In this document: one piece after another, positions 5,210 to 5,738 of the stretch
How the letters are laid out: every line of letters begins with the position of its first letter
Numbering within the stretch: position 1 is the first letter of the stretch
Origin: an uncultured Collinsella sp.
GTDB lineage: Bacteria; Actinomycetota; Coriobacteriia; Coriobacteriales; Coriobacteriaceae
NCBI GenBank assembly: GCA_902475825.1
Contig: CABSBA010000109.1
Span: 1 to 5,738 of the forward strand
Direction of reading: 5' to 3'
Length of the DNA: 5,738 bases
The notes under the pieces: model-generated
Seen by the model: the letters and a program-made list of their open reading frames with translations, nothing else
Databases searched by the model: none
What the model was told of the DNA's origin: nothing
Position numbers and translations under genes: made by a program

Positions 5210-5738
5210 CTACGCAAATGATTCGTCCTGCTGTACGGGAAACGTCACCGTGATGGTAGTCCCCACACCCAGCTCGCTCGATAGGTCGAGCGAAGCATGG
5301 TGATACACGGCGGCATGCTTAACGATGGCCAGACCCAAGCCTGTTCCGCCACGTGCCTTGGAGCGGCTCTTGTCCACGCGATAGAAGCGCTCGAACACCT
5401 TGCCCCGCTCCTCGGGCGCGATGCCGATACCTGTATCGGCAACCGTTAGGTACGGATGGCCCTCATCATTGGTCCCACATCGAAGCGTAACCGTGCCACC
5501 GGGCTGGTTATAGCGAATAGCGTTACTGGCCAGGTTATAAATCAGCTCATCGATCAGGCGCGACACACCTTCGATCACCACGGGCTTCGTCTCGTGCCCA
5601 ATGGTCACATTCGACTGCCGGGCAACCTGCTCAAGACGCTGTTCCACCGTCAAAATGGCGCGAGAGAGCTCGATGGGCTCTGTGGACCCAATAGGCACCG
5701 CCTCGCCCTCGGATGCTCGCTCCGCCTCATCCAAGTTG
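5210..5738 (-). CDS. Sensor histidine kinase, PhoR-like, C-terminal catalytic part (partial)
   Basis: C-terminal HATPase_c domain of a two-component sensor kinase that binds ATP and phosphorylates its own histidine. The gene is cut by the right window edge. The reading frame stays open to 5738, so the TTG at 5734 is not a true start and the sensor and HisKA regions lie outside. Numbered from that TTG, the motifs are the N box LIYNLASNAIRYN (64-76), G1 DTGIGI (100-105), the F box FERFYRVDKSRS (114-125) and the G2 box GGTGLGLAIVKH (129-140), all intact. The F-box form and the NLDEAERA segment at the edge resemble PhoR-type kinases. It ends with a short TFPVQQDESFA tail and its own terminator. 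Its regulator is presumably upstream, beyond the window. Whether it controls the cps cassette cannot be told. Confidence 0.93.
   Translation of the reverse strand, partial: NLDEAERASEGEAVPIGSTEPIELSRAILTVEQRLEQVARQSNVTIGHETKPVVIEGVSRLIDELIYNLASNAIRYNQPGGTVTLRCGTNDEGHPYLTVADTGIGIAPEERGKVFERFYRVDKSRSKARGGTGLGLAIVKHAAVYHHASLDLSSELGVGTTITVTFPVQQDESFA

Noticed and set aside
5732..5734. TTG as the start of the histidine kinase gene
   Set aside because: The frame continues to the window edge and the required HisKA domain would be missing; the gene is simply cut.

Overview
The window carries five protein genes, all on the minus strand, so they are transcribed from right to left. In that order they are: the C-terminal part of a sensor histidine kinase (cut by the right edge), a three-gene exopolysaccharide tyrosine-phosphoregulation cassette (Wzz/CpsC-type membrane co-polymerase, CpsD-type tyrosine kinase, CpsB/YwqE-type PHP phosphatase), a YjcF/ElaA-like GNAT acetyltransferase, and the chaperone HtpG (Hsp90). 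Moderately high GC content, AAAGG-type ribosome binding sites, the split CpsC/CpsD/CpsB arrangement and GGGAC-type intergenic repeats suggest a gut actinobacterium of the Coriobacteriia (Collinsella-like). That assignment is inference from gene style, not a database match.

Layout. Positions 5210-5738 hold the kinase catalytic domain, ended by a 12-bp-stem intrinsic terminator (5157-5185). A 176-bp gap with promoter candidates leads into wzz (5033-4377), cpsD (2 bp later), cpsB (17 bp later) and the GNAT gene (about 21 bp later), a likely single operon. Wzz is expected to expose a cytoplasmic tail that activates the kinase, the kinase autophosphorylates on a short C-terminal tyrosine cluster, and CpsB removes the phosphate. 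No glycosyltransferase, polymerase or flippase is present, so this looks like a control module whose biosynthetic genes lie elsewhere. A 200-bp gap with tandem GGGAC-type repeats, an A+T-rich promoter-like stretch and a structured leader separates the GNAT gene from htpG. The first 203 bp, downstream of htpG, contain no convincing gene but hold two inverted repeats.

The most interesting parts are non-coding. The htpG leader contains a GC-rich hairpin with a GCAA tetraloop followed directly by five U residues. This would look like a terminator, but it sits 31 nt before the htpG start, and the same U tract can pair with the htpG Shine-Dalgarno sequence, as in FourU-type RNA thermometers. Two small hairpins at 60-88 and 2411-2437 have different stems but nearly the same loop (AAGAACGTCCC / AAGGAACGTCCC), which points to a dispersed structured repeat. 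A nested dyad at 104-173 is built from two AGTGG-N8-CCACT half-elements. Among the proteins, the CpsD kinase has a degenerate oligomerisation motif and a changed Walker A' motif.
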